Shown piece by piece: positions 11,146 through 19,978 of a stretch of DNA of 64,000 nt. The position numbers and the translations under genes were made by a program. The DNA comes from Myxococcaceae bacterium (lineage in GTDB: Bacteria > Myxococcota > Myxococcia > Myxococcales > Myxococcaceae): positions 124,001-188,000 of the forward strand of contig JAEUJQ010000035.1 of the NCBI GenBank assembly GCA_016793095.1, given 5' to 3'. Positions within the stretch are counted from its first letter, which is position 1. Each line of letters starts with the position of its first letter. The notes beneath the pieces were generated by a model that worked only from the letters and a program-made list of their open reading frames with translations, was not told where the DNA came from and did no database searches.

Positions 11146-12351
11146 TCACCAGAACTTCATGACGGCGCGCACGCCGCCGGTGAAGACGTTGGCCGGCCGG
11201 GTGTACCGACCGGGGATGATGTCCTGCGAGCGGTACGACGCGTAGAGCTGCAGCGGGACGCCCAGGCGCAGGAGGCTGATGGTGCCGGTGAACCTGAAGA
11301 CGTTCTTCTCGCCGGCCTGCCACAGCTTCTCGCGGTCCCAGTCCCACAGCTTGCTGGCCGACTGCCAGTCGCTCTGGAAGGTGCCCACGTAGGTGTAGCT
11401 CGCGCTGAGCGTCAGCATCGGCGGCAGGGCGTGCGCCTTCTCGAGGCTTCCGCCGGACACGATGGAGGCCCGCGTCGGCCCCAGGAACGGCACCACGTCG
11501 ATGCTGAGCGTGCCCGCGAGCCAGTCACCCGGGTCGATCCAGTAGGTGTCGCCCACGTAGAACGCGTTGTTGTTGAGCAGCGGGTTCTTGAGGCCCCGCC
11601 CGCCCTGGTACTGCCGCGGCCGGAAGAAGGCGTAGAAGACGTCGGCGCCGATGTTGAGGCGGTACACGCCGTGCTCGTCCACGAAGAAGTGTTTGTCGGC
11701 CGCGAGGTGCAGCTCGACGTCGCCCGCCGCGTGCAGCTCCCACAGGTTGGTGCCCACCGAGACGGCCTCTTCGGGGTCGGCGTTGGTGCCCGTCGGCAAC
11801 GCGACGTTGAGCTGCGCGGACCAGCGAAACGCGTTCGCCTTCATCCACTCGAAGCGCGGCAGCAGGTACTTGGCGCCCAGCACGATGTCGGCGAGCCGGA
11901 AGCGGCTGTCGACGGCGCGATCGGCCACGCGCGGCTGGCCCATGGACTCGGCCCAGCTCCAGAAGTCCTCGAGCGAGTAGGAGCGACCGAGCTGCGGCTG
12001 GTAGTCGCCGGGCTGCCAGGACAGGTTGGTCGAGATGGTGGACCGCATGAGGATGGGCACGTTCACCCCCACCGAGAGCGAGTCGGTGACGCCGTAGAGC
12101 GCCTGCACGAGCAGGAAGTCGAACTCGGCGACCGGGCGCGCGCGCAAGATGCCCTGCAGGCCACCGCCCGGCTCGTAGCGCGGCAGCTCGTCGATGAGGG
12201 CCAGCGGCTTGCGCTCTCCGCTCCACTGCTTGTCGAGCGACGTCCGCAGGTAGCCCACGTCGAGCATGATGGCGCCCTGCGGCAGCACCTGAGTCTCCAT
12301 CGCGAAGGCGAGCGCCGGGACCAGCGTGACCAGGAAGAAGAGGCGCCTCAT
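11146..12351 (-). CDS. Predicted outer-membrane beta-barrel protein
   Basis: 401 residues with a signal peptide (MRRLFFLVTLVPALAFA). The rest alternates short polar and aromatic stretches typical of beta strands, and ends in VRAVMKFW, an aromatic C-terminal residue as needed for Bam-dependent insertion. It contains a GITDSLSVGVNVPI-like segment (here YGVTDSLSVGVNVPI) seen in large-barrel transporter-like proteins. Its start overlaps the stop of the upstream C45-like gene by 4 bp, and the downstream acylase starts 3 bp after its stop, so the three are very probably co-translated. It may bring a substrate to the two Ntn-type enzymes; that is inference. Confidence 0.7.
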   Translation of the reverse strand: MRRLFFLVTLVPALAFAMETQVLPQGAIMLDVGYLRTSLDKQWSGERKPLALIDELPRYEPGGGLQGILRARPVAEFDFLLVQALYGVTDSLSVGVNVPILMRSTISTNLSWQPGDYQPQLGRSYSLEDFWSWAESMGQPRVADRAVDSRFRLADIVLGAKYLLPRFEWMKANAFRWSAQLNVALPTGTNADPEEAVSVGTNLWELHAAGDVELHLAADKHFFVDEHGVYRLNIGADVFYAFFRPRQYQGGRGLKNPLLNNNAFYVGDTYWIDPGDWLAGTLSIDVVPFLGPTRASIVSGGSLEKAHALPPMLTLSASYTYVGTFQSDWQSASKLWDWDREKLWQAGEKNVFRFTGTISLLRLGVPLQLYASYRSQDIIPGRYTRPANVFTGGVRAVMKFW

Positions 12352-14180
12352 GGCCGCAGCTCCGTCGCGACGAAGGGCACGCTGGGGGCCGGCACCGCGC
12401 CCATGGCCGAGTGTACGGTGCGGGCCCTGAGGTCGAGGACGACGGCGTTCATCGAGTCAGATCGGTCCACCACCTCGGGCTCGGCCAGCAGCCCCTCGAG
12501 CCAGGGCACGTCGACGGGCTCGGCGCGGGCCTGCAGGCGCCGGGTCACGTTGTCGATCACCCGGCGGCTGCGGAAGAAGAAGCCTGACCAGTAGCGCTGC
12601 GGCACCACGCGCTGGCCAGCGAGGTTCAGGAAGATGCTGTCGTCGCGGTTGCGGGTGTACGAGGACCCGACGATGAGATCGTCGTCGGTGAGGCTCGAGA
12701 ACCGCCGCATCGTCGCGTCGCGGTCGGTCGGGCCGTACCCGTAGACGCCCCCCTGCCCCTGCTTGAAGGCGTCGGAGTCGAGCTCCACCACCTCGAGCCC
12801 GCCCTGATCGTCAGCGACGGTGCAGTTCCACCCGTAGACGGGGCTGTCTTCGGCCAGCACGGCCGCGCCCTCGGCCGCCGTCCCCGCACGCTCGAGCACC
12901 CGCTTGACGAGGAAGCCCGCGGGCAGGCCGCTCGCCAACAGCTTCGCCTTCGAGAGATCGGCGGCCTGGCTCAGCACCGAGCCGACGACCGAGTTGTCGA
13001 GGGTGTCGGACGGGTTGCAGGCGACGCCCACGCCGCGCGAGTTGAGGCCGGACAGCCCGTAGACGATGCCAGCCCAGCCCACGGTGAGGTACGGCGGCCC
13101 GTTGTCCGGGCGGTGCTCGACGACGACGGTGTGCTTGTGGGCGGTGTTCGCGTCGAGCAGCGCGAAGCTGTGCGCCAGCAGGGGGCCCGAGGCGGCGCGC
13201 GCGCCCTTCACGCCGACGGCGAAGGGAGGCGGCCGGGTGCGGTTGTCGGTCAGCGGCGGCCGGCTGATGTCTCGTGGGTGCAGGCCGGCGCCGCGGGTCG
13301 TCACCAGCAGCTCTTCGTCACGGCGGAAGCTGGCGCGGGGTGGCCCGGGGATCTCGATGATGCGCGTGTCTCCCGCCGACAGCACGAAGGTGATCTGGCT
13401 CGCGAGCGGGAGCGGCTCGGGCGGGGTCCAGGTCACCTGGAGGCGACCTGGCGAGAGGTCCACGAACTCGAGCGACGGGTCGCCGTGCAGGTAGAGCGCT
13501 TCGTTCACCCGCACGCGCACCGTCTGCGGCTCGACCCCGTCTGCATCGGAGAACACCACGCGCAGCCGCGTGCGCACGTCGAGCTCGACCGCCGCCGCGA
13601 AGAACGGCGGGTCGTAGGGGCGGAACACCCCCTCGTCGGTCTCGTCCGAGCTGCCGTCGCCGTCGTTGTCCACCTGGTCGGCCCCGGCGCCGAGGAACTC
13701 CACCGACTCGATGACGGGCGCGCGCCCCTGGCGAATGGCGAGCCCGATGCCACGCACCGCGAGGGTGGTGTCGACGAAGGTGTTGAGCACGAGCGCCTGC
13801 TCGTAGGTCAGCCCCGAGCCCTCGGCGATGCCGCGCAGCTCGTCACGCCCCGCCCGGCCCAGATCACGCTCGATGCTCTTCGCGCTGTCGAGCAGGAGCT
13901 CGAACGCGAACCGACCCTCCTTGTAGCGGTCCGAGTCGTATTCCTTGAGCAGCCCCGCGATGTCCGGCTGCTCGCGCGAGAGGAACGGGTACAACGAGTT
14001 GTTCAGCAGGGTCGTGTAGAAGCTGCGGATCTTCGAGCGCAGCGCGGTGCCGTGCTGCAGCCCGCGGTCATAGGCGCTGCCGGTGACGACGATGGTCTCG
14101 CGCGTCGGGGGTGGCGTGGCGGGGGCGCAGGCAAGCGTCGCCAACGAGAGGACGGGGAGGAGCAGGAGGAGGCGCATCAC
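12348..14180 (-). CDS. C45/AAT-like Ntn-hydrolase-fold lipoprotein lacking the usual Cys
   Basis: 610 residues with a lipoprotein signal (LSLATLACAP). The N-terminus has the GLQHGTALRSKIRSF element and later GPLLAHSF, YGLSGLNSRGVGVACN and NCTVADDQGGLEVVEL, matching the acyl-CoA:6-APA acyltransferase/C45 pattern. In that family the nucleophilic Cys precedes a Thr/Ser-x-Phe-Ala segment; here the aligned segment is RPPPFAVG (F320), so the Cys seems replaced by Pro. Between the N-terminal part and this point is an insert of about 150 residues that starts with a calcium-loop-like DNDGDGSSDETDEG. It could be an inactive or re-purposed family member. The start may be GTG 14180 or ATG 14177. First gene of a unit with the barrel and the S45 acylase. 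Confidence 0.7.
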   Translation of the reverse strand: MMRLLLLLPVLSLATLACAPATPPPTRETIVVTGSAYDRGLQHGTALRSKIRSFYTTLLNNSLYPFLSREQPDIAGLLKEYDSDRYKEGRFAFELLLDSAKSIERDLGRAGRDELRGIAEGSGLTYEQALVLNTFVDTTLAVRGIGLAIRQGRAPVIESVEFLGAGADQVDNDGDGSSDETDEGVFRPYDPPFFAAAVELDVRTRLRVVFSDADGVEPQTVRVRVNEALYLHGDPSLEFVDLSPGRLQVTWTPPEPLPLASQITFVLSAGDTRIIEIPGPPRASFRRDEELLVTTRGAGLHPRDISRPPLTDNRTRPPPFAVGVKGARAASGPLLAHSFALLDANTAHKHTVVVEHRPDNGPPYLTVGWAGIVYGLSGLNSRGVGVACNPSDTLDNSVVGSVLSQAADLSKAKLLASGLPAGFLVKRVLERAGTAAEGAAVLAEDSPVYGWNCTVADDQGGLEVVELDSDAFKQGQGGVYGYGPTDRDATMRRFSSLTDDDLIVGSSYTRNRDDSIFLNLAGQRVVPQRYWSGFFFRSRRVIDNVTRRLQARAEPVDVPWLEGLLAEPEVVDRSDSMNAVVLDLRARTVHSAMGAVPAPSVPFVATELRP

Positions 14181-14256
14181 GGTTACGGTGCTCTCGCCTA
14201 CGTTGACAGTGCAAACCAGAGCGGACCCGCGATCCGTTCCGAGTGATTGGGAATCG

Positions 14257-15318
14257 TCACTCCACCGCGACCTTGATGGTTCCCTCGGCGACGCCCTGGA
14301 CGATGCCGGCGAAGAACGCGCCGTTGAGCGCGAGCCCCTCGGCGGTGGTGACGAGCCCGGCCGACTCGAGCGCGGCGATGGCGTCTTCGGGCACCTCCCC
14401 CTCGCCTCCGACGGCGAGCAGCTCGCAGAGCGCCCTCTCAGCGGGGGTCATGGCGGTGAGGAGCGTTCGCAGCGCGTTCTGGACGAGCGCCTGGCCCTCA
14501 TCGGAGCCAGCGAGCTCGTCGAGGTTCGCCAGGGCGTCGACGGCGTCGGGGCCGAGCTCACCGGTGAAGCCCTTCTTCAGCTTCATCGCGGCGAGCGCGC
14601 AGAACGCCACCAGCTCCCACGGGCGATTTCCCGACAGCTCGGCGAGGGCGCCCAGGGCCTCGTCCGAGAAGCGCACGCCCTCGGCCTGCGCAGGGGTGTT
14701 GACGAGCTCGACCAGCTCCTCGTCGCTGATTGGCGGCACGAAGCACGAGGCCATGCCGGGGCGCTGGACGAGCGCCGTCTCGAAGAGCGCGTCCACGTCG
14801 CGGTGCCGGTGGGCCACCATCGCCACGTGCACGTTCCTGGGCGTGCTGAGCAGCGTGTCCAGCAGCGTCACCATCTTCTCGGGGCCCAGCCCGTGCAACG
14901 AGATGAGCTCGTCGAGGCCGACGTAGAGCGGCGCCGCGAGCTCGCCCAGCACCGCGAGGGGCGCCTTCGGGTCCGGAGCCAGCTCGGGCGCGCCGACCCG
15001 CTTCAGGAACTCGCTCACCTTCACCGTGAGCCTCGCCAGCACGGACTCCACCGACTGCGGCAGCCCGTCGTCACGGTCCGGGTCGCGCAGGTCGAAGAAG
15101 AGGGCCGCGCCGTTGGAGCGCTCGCACGCCCTCGCCAGCACGGCCTTCAGCATCGTCGTCTTGCCGACCCGCCAGAAGCCGCGGATGCAGACGTGGTTTC
15201 CAGCGGTGAGCTGCGCCGCGAGCTCATCGTCGAGCGCCTTGCGGGCGTGCAGCTCGGGCGGGGGGCCATCGTAGAGGATGTCGAGGTAGCGGTCGGCCAG
15301 CGGGTGCAGCTCAGACAT
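14257..15318 (-). CDS. AAA-type P-loop ATPase
   Basis: 353 residues. The Walker A motif is GFWRVGKTTM (about residues 47-56) and the Walker B is LYVGLDEL. The arrangement (N-terminal ATPase, then a helical part with SDEELVELVNTP, then a winged-helix-like C-terminus with LTAMTPAERALCELLA) resembles the Orc1/Cdc6-STAND group of AAA ATPases. No enzymatic domain is attached, so a DNA-related or regulatory switch role is possible but not shown. Starts with ATG at 15318, 28 bp after the stop of the metallopeptidase gene. Confidence 0.65.
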   Translation of the reverse strand: MSELHPLADRYLDILYDGPPPELHARKALDDELAAQLTAGNHVCIRGFWRVGKTTMLKAVLARACERSNGAALFFDLRDPDRDDGLPQSVESVLARLTVKVSEFLKRVGAPELAPDPKAPLAVLGELAAPLYVGLDELISLHGLGPEKMVTLLDTLLSTPRNVHVAMVAHRHRDVDALFETALVQRPGMASCFVPPISDEELVELVNTPAQAEGVRFSDEALGALAELSGNRPWELVAFCALAAMKLKKGFTGELGPDAVDALANLDELAGSDEGQALVQNALRTLLTAMTPAERALCELLAVGGEGEVPEDAIAALESAGLVTTAEGLALNGAFFAGIVQGVAEGTIKVAVE

Positions 15319-15346
15319 GACGACCCTTCATAGACCAGCCGTCGCC

Positions 15347-15958
15347 TCACTGGAGTACGTACTTGCGCCTCGTCGGCGTCTTCATGCGCACCACGCCCTC
15401 GAAGAGGTGGCGCTCGGTGTAGTGGGACCGGTGGCTCGCCCGCTCGCTCGGCGCCCAGCTCTGCGGCTTCTCGAGCCACTGCAGCACCCTCACCTCGCCG
15501 TCGTACGAGAAGCCCTCGAGGACCTCGGGAGGCACGCGCTTCCAGTAGCGGCGCTCCACGGGCTTGAAGGCCTCCTCGAAGCCTTCACCCGCCGAGGCGT
15601 GTCGCCGCCGGTGATCGAGCGTTCCGTCGAAGGACGGCGCGATGTGGAAGAGCTCGTGGAGGATGGTGGCGACCCGCTGCCGCGGCGTCGACTTGCGGAA
15701 GAAGAGCGGCCGCAGGGTGATGGCGTAGAGCACCCGGTGGCCGTGGTAGGTGACGAGGGGCTTCCGACGGCCCAGCGAATCTCTCCGGCGGCCGTTGGAG
15801 AAGCACAGGGGCTTGACGGTGCCGCGAGAGGCGCGCCGGGCTTCTCCGGCCACCACGAGGACGCCGTTGGGATCGATGTGCCGGAACTCGCGTGTGGTGG
15901 CCGCGACGTGAGCGAGCAGCATTCGGACGCTCTGCGTGAAATCCGGCCGGCGCGACAC
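15347..15958 (-). CDS. Putative HExxH metallopeptidase
   Basis: 203 residues with GTG start. The segment ATILHELFHIAPSFDGTLD gives an HExxH zinc site with an Asp downstream as a possible third ligand. No signal peptide, so cytoplasmic. The length and the single HExxH recall short putative metallopeptidases of phages and myxobacteria. The C-terminus is basic (TPTRRKYVLQ). Substrate unknown. It is upstream of the ATPase gene on the same strand and divergent from the cytochrome gene. Confidence 0.6.
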   Translation of the reverse strand: MSRRPDFTQSVRMLLAHVAATTREFRHIDPNGVLVVAGEARRASRGTVKPLCFSNGRRRDSLGRRKPLVTYHGHRVLYAITLRPLFFRKSTPRQRVATILHELFHIAPSFDGTLDHRRRHASAGEGFEEAFKPVERRYWKRVPPEVLEGFSYDGEVRVLQWLEKPQSWAPSERASHRSHYTERHLFEGVVRMKTPTRRKYVLQ

Positions 15959-16101
15959 GGCTGCACCCTAGCCCGCAATGGTTTCGACCGGGCGCATTCG
16001 TTTCGGGCACCCTCCCCGCAATCAGTGGAGAACACGAGAGCCTTGGCTGGTGTGGTCGATGCAAATATACGCCGTCCCTCGTCTCCGCCCTGGGGGTCGT
16101 C

Positions 16102-16590
16102 ATGCGCGTCGTTGCCCTGCTCGTCGCCGTCATCGCCTGCAGCGCCCTCGCCCAACCGGGCTCCGTCTTCCCTTCGAAGGACGAGAAGGAGATGGCGCGC
16201 CTGCTCGAGCCGCAGAACGTCTCGTCAGAGGTGAAGTCGTTCCTCAAGAGCAAGATGAAGTCGCACAACAAGGACATGCGCGATCTGGTGCTGGCGATCG
16301 CGACCCTCAGGTACGAAGACTCGAAGAAGTTCGCGCAGGGCATCGCCGTCGCGCCGCGGCTCGACAAGGCCGCGGGCGCCAGCGTCGAGCTGCCGCCAGC
16401 CTACTTCACGCTGCAGGACGCGCTGAGGAAGCAGGCCGAGGCGATCTCGGCGGCGTGCGACGCGAAGAACCCCGAAGATCTCGCCGCGACGTTCAGCACC
16501 ATGATGCGCACGTGCGTGAGCTGCCACAACGCGTTCCTCGTCCCGCAGCGGGACAAACCGGAGAAGGGCAAGAAGAAGGACGCGAAGTAG
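16102..16590 (+). CDS. Cytochrome c-like secreted protein
   Basis: 162 residues with a signal peptide (MRVVALLVAVIACSALAQP). Near the C-terminus is one haem-binding CVSCH motif after a helical segment, the arrangement of four-helix cytochrome c'/c556-type proteins, where the CxxCH is C-terminal. A Lys-rich tail follows. Likely a periplasmic electron carrier or gas-binding haem protein. GGGGG lies six bases before the start. The neighbours give no further clue. Confidence 0.65.
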   Translation: MRVVALLVAVIACSALAQPGSVFPSKDEKEMARLLEPQNVSSEVKSFLKSKMKSHNKDMRDLVLAIATLRYEDSKKFAQGIAVAPRLDKAAGASVELPPAYFTLQDALRKQAEAISAACDAKNPEDLAATFSTMMRTCVSCHNAFLVPQRDKPEKGKKKDAK

Positions 16591-16632
16591 AGCGCCGTCG
16601 AGCGACGCCTCGAGAGCCGGGCACGTCGAGCG

Positions 16633-17022
16633 TCAGCCCGCGTCTGCCATGGGCTGCCCTGAGCGTTGGCCCGTCGGCTCCTTCACCAGCACCACCCAGG
16701 CTCCGAAGAGGGCGAGCGCCGTTCCGACGGGGAAGTTCAGCAGGTGAAGCGCGCTGGCCACCAGCATCAGCGCGTCACCCCACGGCTTGCCCAGCCACAC
16801 CGCGACGCCCGCGGTGATGGAGACGGCGGCGATGACGCCCGCGAGCAGGATGGCGCCCACGAGGAGCGTCCCGAGCGCGACGCCGGCGGCCGGCTCTCCT
16901 GCGGCGGCGCCGACGAGCCCCGAGAGCCCACCGAAGACGATGGCCGCAGCGACGAGGGGCGCGAACGCGAGCACCCCGAAGGCGATGTGCAGCGCGGCGA
17001 GGGCTGGACGGAGCCGATTCAT
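16633..17022 (-). CDS. Small integral membrane protein
   Basis: 129 residues starting MNRLRPALAALHIAFGVLAF. About four hydrophobic helices (LAFAPLVAAAIVFGGL, GVALGTLLVGAILLAGVIAAV, DALMLVASALHLLNFPVG, ALALFGAWVVLV) make up nearly all of it. The open frame extends upstream to 17265 but that part is antisense to the adjacent gene. I do not recognise the family. It is divergent from the spermidine-synthase-like gene with a 30-bp gap. Confidence 0.6.
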   Translation of the reverse strand: MNRLRPALAALHIAFGVLAFAPLVAAAIVFGGLSGLVGAAAGEPAAGVALGTLLVGAILLAGVIAAVSITAGVAVWLGKPWGDALMLVASALHLLNFPVGTALALFGAWVVLVKEPTGQRSGQPMADAG

Positions 17023-17052
17023 GTCTCGCAGTACGGCAGCCCTGAGGCGATA

Positions 17053-19077
17053 TTGCGTCGCGTGAAGTTCCTGCCGGCAGTCACGGTCTTCTCGAGCGCC
17101 CTCCTCCTCTTCCTGCTCGAGCTGCTCGTCGGGCGCGTCGCCCTGCCGCGCTTCGGGGGCAGCGCCGCGGTGTGGACGACGTGCCTGCTCTTCTTCCAGG
17201 TGATGCTGGTGGCCGGCTACGGCTGGGCCCACCTGCTGGCGACACGGGTGCCGCCCGGCCGGCACGCGCTCGCGCAGCTCGGCCTGGGTCTGCTCGCGCT
17301 CGGCTCGCTCGCGTGGCAGTGGGTGGCCTGGGGTGCGCCGCTGGTGCCCGCGACGACGACGTGGAACGGCACCGCGTGGGACGTGCTGGGCTTCCTCGCC
17401 CGAACCACCGCCCTGCCCTTCCTCGTGCTGTCCACCACTGCGTCGCTCGTCCAGTCGGCGGTGCGGAGCGAGCGCGGCGGCGGTGCCTTCCGGCTCTACG
17501 CGGTCTCGAACGCGGGCGCGCTCATCGCGCTGCTCGTCTACCCGGTCGGCGTCGAGCCCTTCCTCGGCATGGCGGCGCAGGCGAAGGCCCTCACCGTCGG
17601 CTTCGGCCTCTTCCTCGCGGCGCTCGTCCTCACGCTCTCGGGACGGGCAGCGACCACCTCGGCGGGACAGCTCGGCACGCTGCGGCTTTCCTGGCTGGTG
17701 CTGCCGGCCCTCGGCACTGCGCTCCTGTCGTCAGCCACCAACGCGCTCTGCCAGGACCTCACCCCGACGCCGCTGCTCTGGGCGTTCCCGCTCGCCGTCT
17801 ATCTGCTCACCTTCATCATCGGCTTCGGCGACGCGCGCTGGCGCCGGCCGTTGCTCTCGGCCGCGCTGTTCGTCATCGGGGTGCTGGGCCTCGCGTTGAC
17901 GACCGCGGTGCGACCGGACGTCGACCTGCCGTTGTCCATCCTCACGTTCGGGCTGGTGTTGTTCGGCGGCTGTTGGTGGTTGCACGCCGAGCTGCACGAG
18001 CGTCGGCCCGCGCCTGAGGCGCTGTCCAGCTTCTACCTGCAGCTGGCGCTCGGCGGCGCGCTCGGCACCGCGGTCGTCGGCGTGGTGGCGCCGGTCGCGT
18101 TCGAGGACTTCTACGAGCTGCCCATCACGGTCACCGCGACGGGGCTGGCGATGGTGGTGGGCTGGCCGCGCGGCCTCAAGCTGCGCGGGCTGGGCGTCGT
18201 GGCCACGGGCCTCTCGCTGCTGGCCTTCGGCCTCTGGGTGCGAGGCTTCGAGGGGCAGCGCGAGTCGATGCGCTCGGCCTACGGAGTGATCCGGGTGCAG
18301 GAGGAGAACTCGCCCGGCTCACCGCTCCACGCCTTCGCCCTGCGCCATGGCGACACGCTGCACGGCTTTCAGCTGCAGGCGCCGGGCCGGCTCGACGAGC
18401 CCACGGCCTACTTCACCCGCACCAGCGGCCTCGGCGTGGGCATCGAGGCGCTGCACGACCACCGCCCCGGCCCCGTGCGCGCGACGATCCTCGGGCTCGG
18501 CATCGGCGTCGCGGCGGCGCTCTTCCAGGCAGGCGACGTGGTGGACTTCATCGAGCTGTCGCCCGACGTCATCGAGCTGGCCCGGCGCACCGAGCGCTTC
18601 AGCTTCCTCTCGCGCGCGAGGGCGACGGTGACGGTGCGGGAAGGGGAAGCCCGCGGCACCCTGGTGACCGATGACCTCTCGCAGGCCCGGCCCGCCGACC
18701 TGCTGGTCGTCGACGTCTTCTCGGGCGACTCGGTGCCGATGCATCTGCTCACCGTCGAGGCGGTCGCCCTGTACCAGCGGCGCCTCACGCCGAACGGGTT
18801 GCTCGCGCTCCACGTGAGCAACCGCTACCTCGAGCTGGTCCGGGTCGCCGCCGGCGTGCTCGCGAGGAACGGCCTGCAGCACATCATCGTCGCGGGACAG
18901 ACCGGCGAGCTCGCCACCTACTCGGTCTGGGTGCTCGCCTCGAACGACGCAGCGCTGCTCGAGCGAGCCCGCCGCCTCGCAGGAGAGAACGCCCACGCGC
19001 TCGGCCGACCAACGGTGGTGTGGACGGATGATCTCCAGAGCGTCGTCCCCATCTTCCTCCTCGGCCCCGGGCCCTGA
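17053..19077 (+). CDS. Membrane-anchored spermidine-synthase-like protein
   Basis: About 674 residues. The N-terminal 400 residues form some ten hydrophobic helices (ALLLFLLELLVGRVALPRFGG onwards). The C-terminal 250 residues are a SAM-methyltransferase-like fold of the SpeE type: ILGLGIGVAAALF (SAM/dcSAM site), FIELSPDVIELAR, and VVDVFSGDSVPMHLL. Fusions of this kind are common and poorly characterised; polyamine synthesis is not proven. Start: TTG at 17053 has GAGG five bases upstream; GTG at 17062 is an alternative in frame but its spacing is worse. The longer open frame upstream (to 16666) is antisense to the membrane protein gene. Confidence 0.75.
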   Translation: MRRVKFLPAVTVFSSALLLFLLELLVGRVALPRFGGSAAVWTTCLLFFQVMLVAGYGWAHLLATRVPPGRHALAQLGLGLLALGSLAWQWVAWGAPLVPATTTWNGTAWDVLGFLARTTALPFLVLSTTASLVQSAVRSERGGGAFRLYAVSNAGALIALLVYPVGVEPFLGMAAQAKALTVGFGLFLAALVLTLSGRAATTSAGQLGTLRLSWLVLPALGTALLSSATNALCQDLTPTPLLWAFPLAVYLLTFIIGFGDARWRRPLLSAALFVIGVLGLALTTAVRPDVDLPLSILTFGLVLFGGCWWLHAELHERRPAPEALSSFYLQLALGGALGTAVVGVVAPVAFEDFYELPITVTATGLAMVVGWPRGLKLRGLGVVATGLSLLAFGLWVRGFEGQRESMRSAYGVIRVQEENSPGSPLHAFALRHGDTLHGFQLQAPGRLDEPTAYFTRTSGLGVGIEALHDHRPGPVRATILGLGIGVAAALFQAGDVVDFIELSPDVIELARRTERFSFLSRARATVTVREGEARGTLVTDDLSQARPADLLVVDVFSGDSVPMHLLTVEAVALYQRRLTPNGLLALHVSNRYLELVRVAAGVLARNGLQHIIVAGQTGELATYSVWVLASNDAALLERARRLAGENAHALGRPTVVWTDDLQSVVPIFLLGPGP

Positions 19078-19222
19078 GTCCCCTCCCTCCCGAAGAACCT
19101 GCGGTCGCCAGGCGCTCCGGCTCGCGCTCCCACTTCACCTGGCTGCGAGCCGAGACGACCCGAGCGCAACACGAGCGCATCGCGGCATCGACTGGCGCGC
19201 CCGACGGGTATAGACGCGCCCC

Positions 19223-19978
19223 ATGCGACTCCCCGTGCTCTCGCTCCTCGCGCTCACCGCCTGCGGGCCGGTGAAGCCCTCGACCGACGGCGGCGCGGTC
19301 GATGACTCCTGCGGCCTCGACTGCGTCGCGCAGGCCCGCTACGGCCTCATCGCCAACCGCTGCTTCGAGTACTCGGTGAGCGAGTCGATGAAGAACGACC
19401 CGCCGAAGCTCGGCGCCCTCGTGAAGCCGGTCTTCACGCTCGAGGGCGGCGTCAAGGTGATGCCCGTCGAGTACCGCGAAGGCGGCCAGACGCTGATGAT
19501 CGACAACTTCGCCTTCGAGGGCGGCAACCTGAAGCTGCTGCGCCGCGAGTTTCCCCGGCAGGGCCGCTCGGTGACGTTCCGGAACGACGCCATGGCCATC
19601 ACCGGAGTGACCTGGCTGCTCACCGACGCCGCGCCCGGGCAGAACCAGACGACCAACACGCAGACCGACAGCGTCGATCAGCAGGGCACGCACACGGTCG
19701 AGGCGGCCACCTACCGCGTGACCATTCAGAACCCCACGGCTGCCCAGCTCAAGACGCCGCTGAAGGACTATGCCTCGGGGCTCCGGCTGCTCACCGTGCA
19801 GACGCCCGATCGCGGCTCGGATCCGATCCGCACCTTCGTACCCGACGTCGGCTTCATCACCATTACCAGTCCCTTCAACTACGCCGGCGGCAACCCGACG
19901 CCGGTCTTCCTGCAGCGCATTCGTGACATCGGCTCGCCGGACGCTGGCAGCGAGCCCTGCTCCCTGGGGGTCCCATGA
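19223..19978 (+). CDS. Lipoprotein, unknown function
   Basis: 251 residues with a lipobox (LLALTACG). The mature part has two cysteines close to the N-terminus (DDSCGLDCVAQARYG), one in NRCFEYS and one near the end (EPCSLGVP), so disulfides are likely. The rest is beta-rich. It overlaps the start of the LEA-type gene by 4 bp, so the two are probably co-translated. No family recognised. Confidence 0.65.
   Translation: MRLPVLSLLALTACGPVKPSTDGGAVDDSCGLDCVAQARYGLIANRCFEYSVSESMKNDPPKLGALVKPVFTLEGGVKVMPVEYREGGQTLMIDNFAFEGGNLKLLRREFPRQGRSVTFRNDAMAITGVTWLLTDAAPGQNQTTNTQTDSVDQQGTHTVEAATYRVTIQNPTAAQLKTPLKDYASGLRLLTVQTPDRGSDPIRTFVPDVGFITITSPFNYAGGNPTPVFLQRIRDIGSPDAGSEPCSLGVP

Noticed and set aside
10537-12594. 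A 685-residue plus-strand frame
   Set aside because: Antisense to the acylase-barrel-C45 genes, which have clear motifs and signals.
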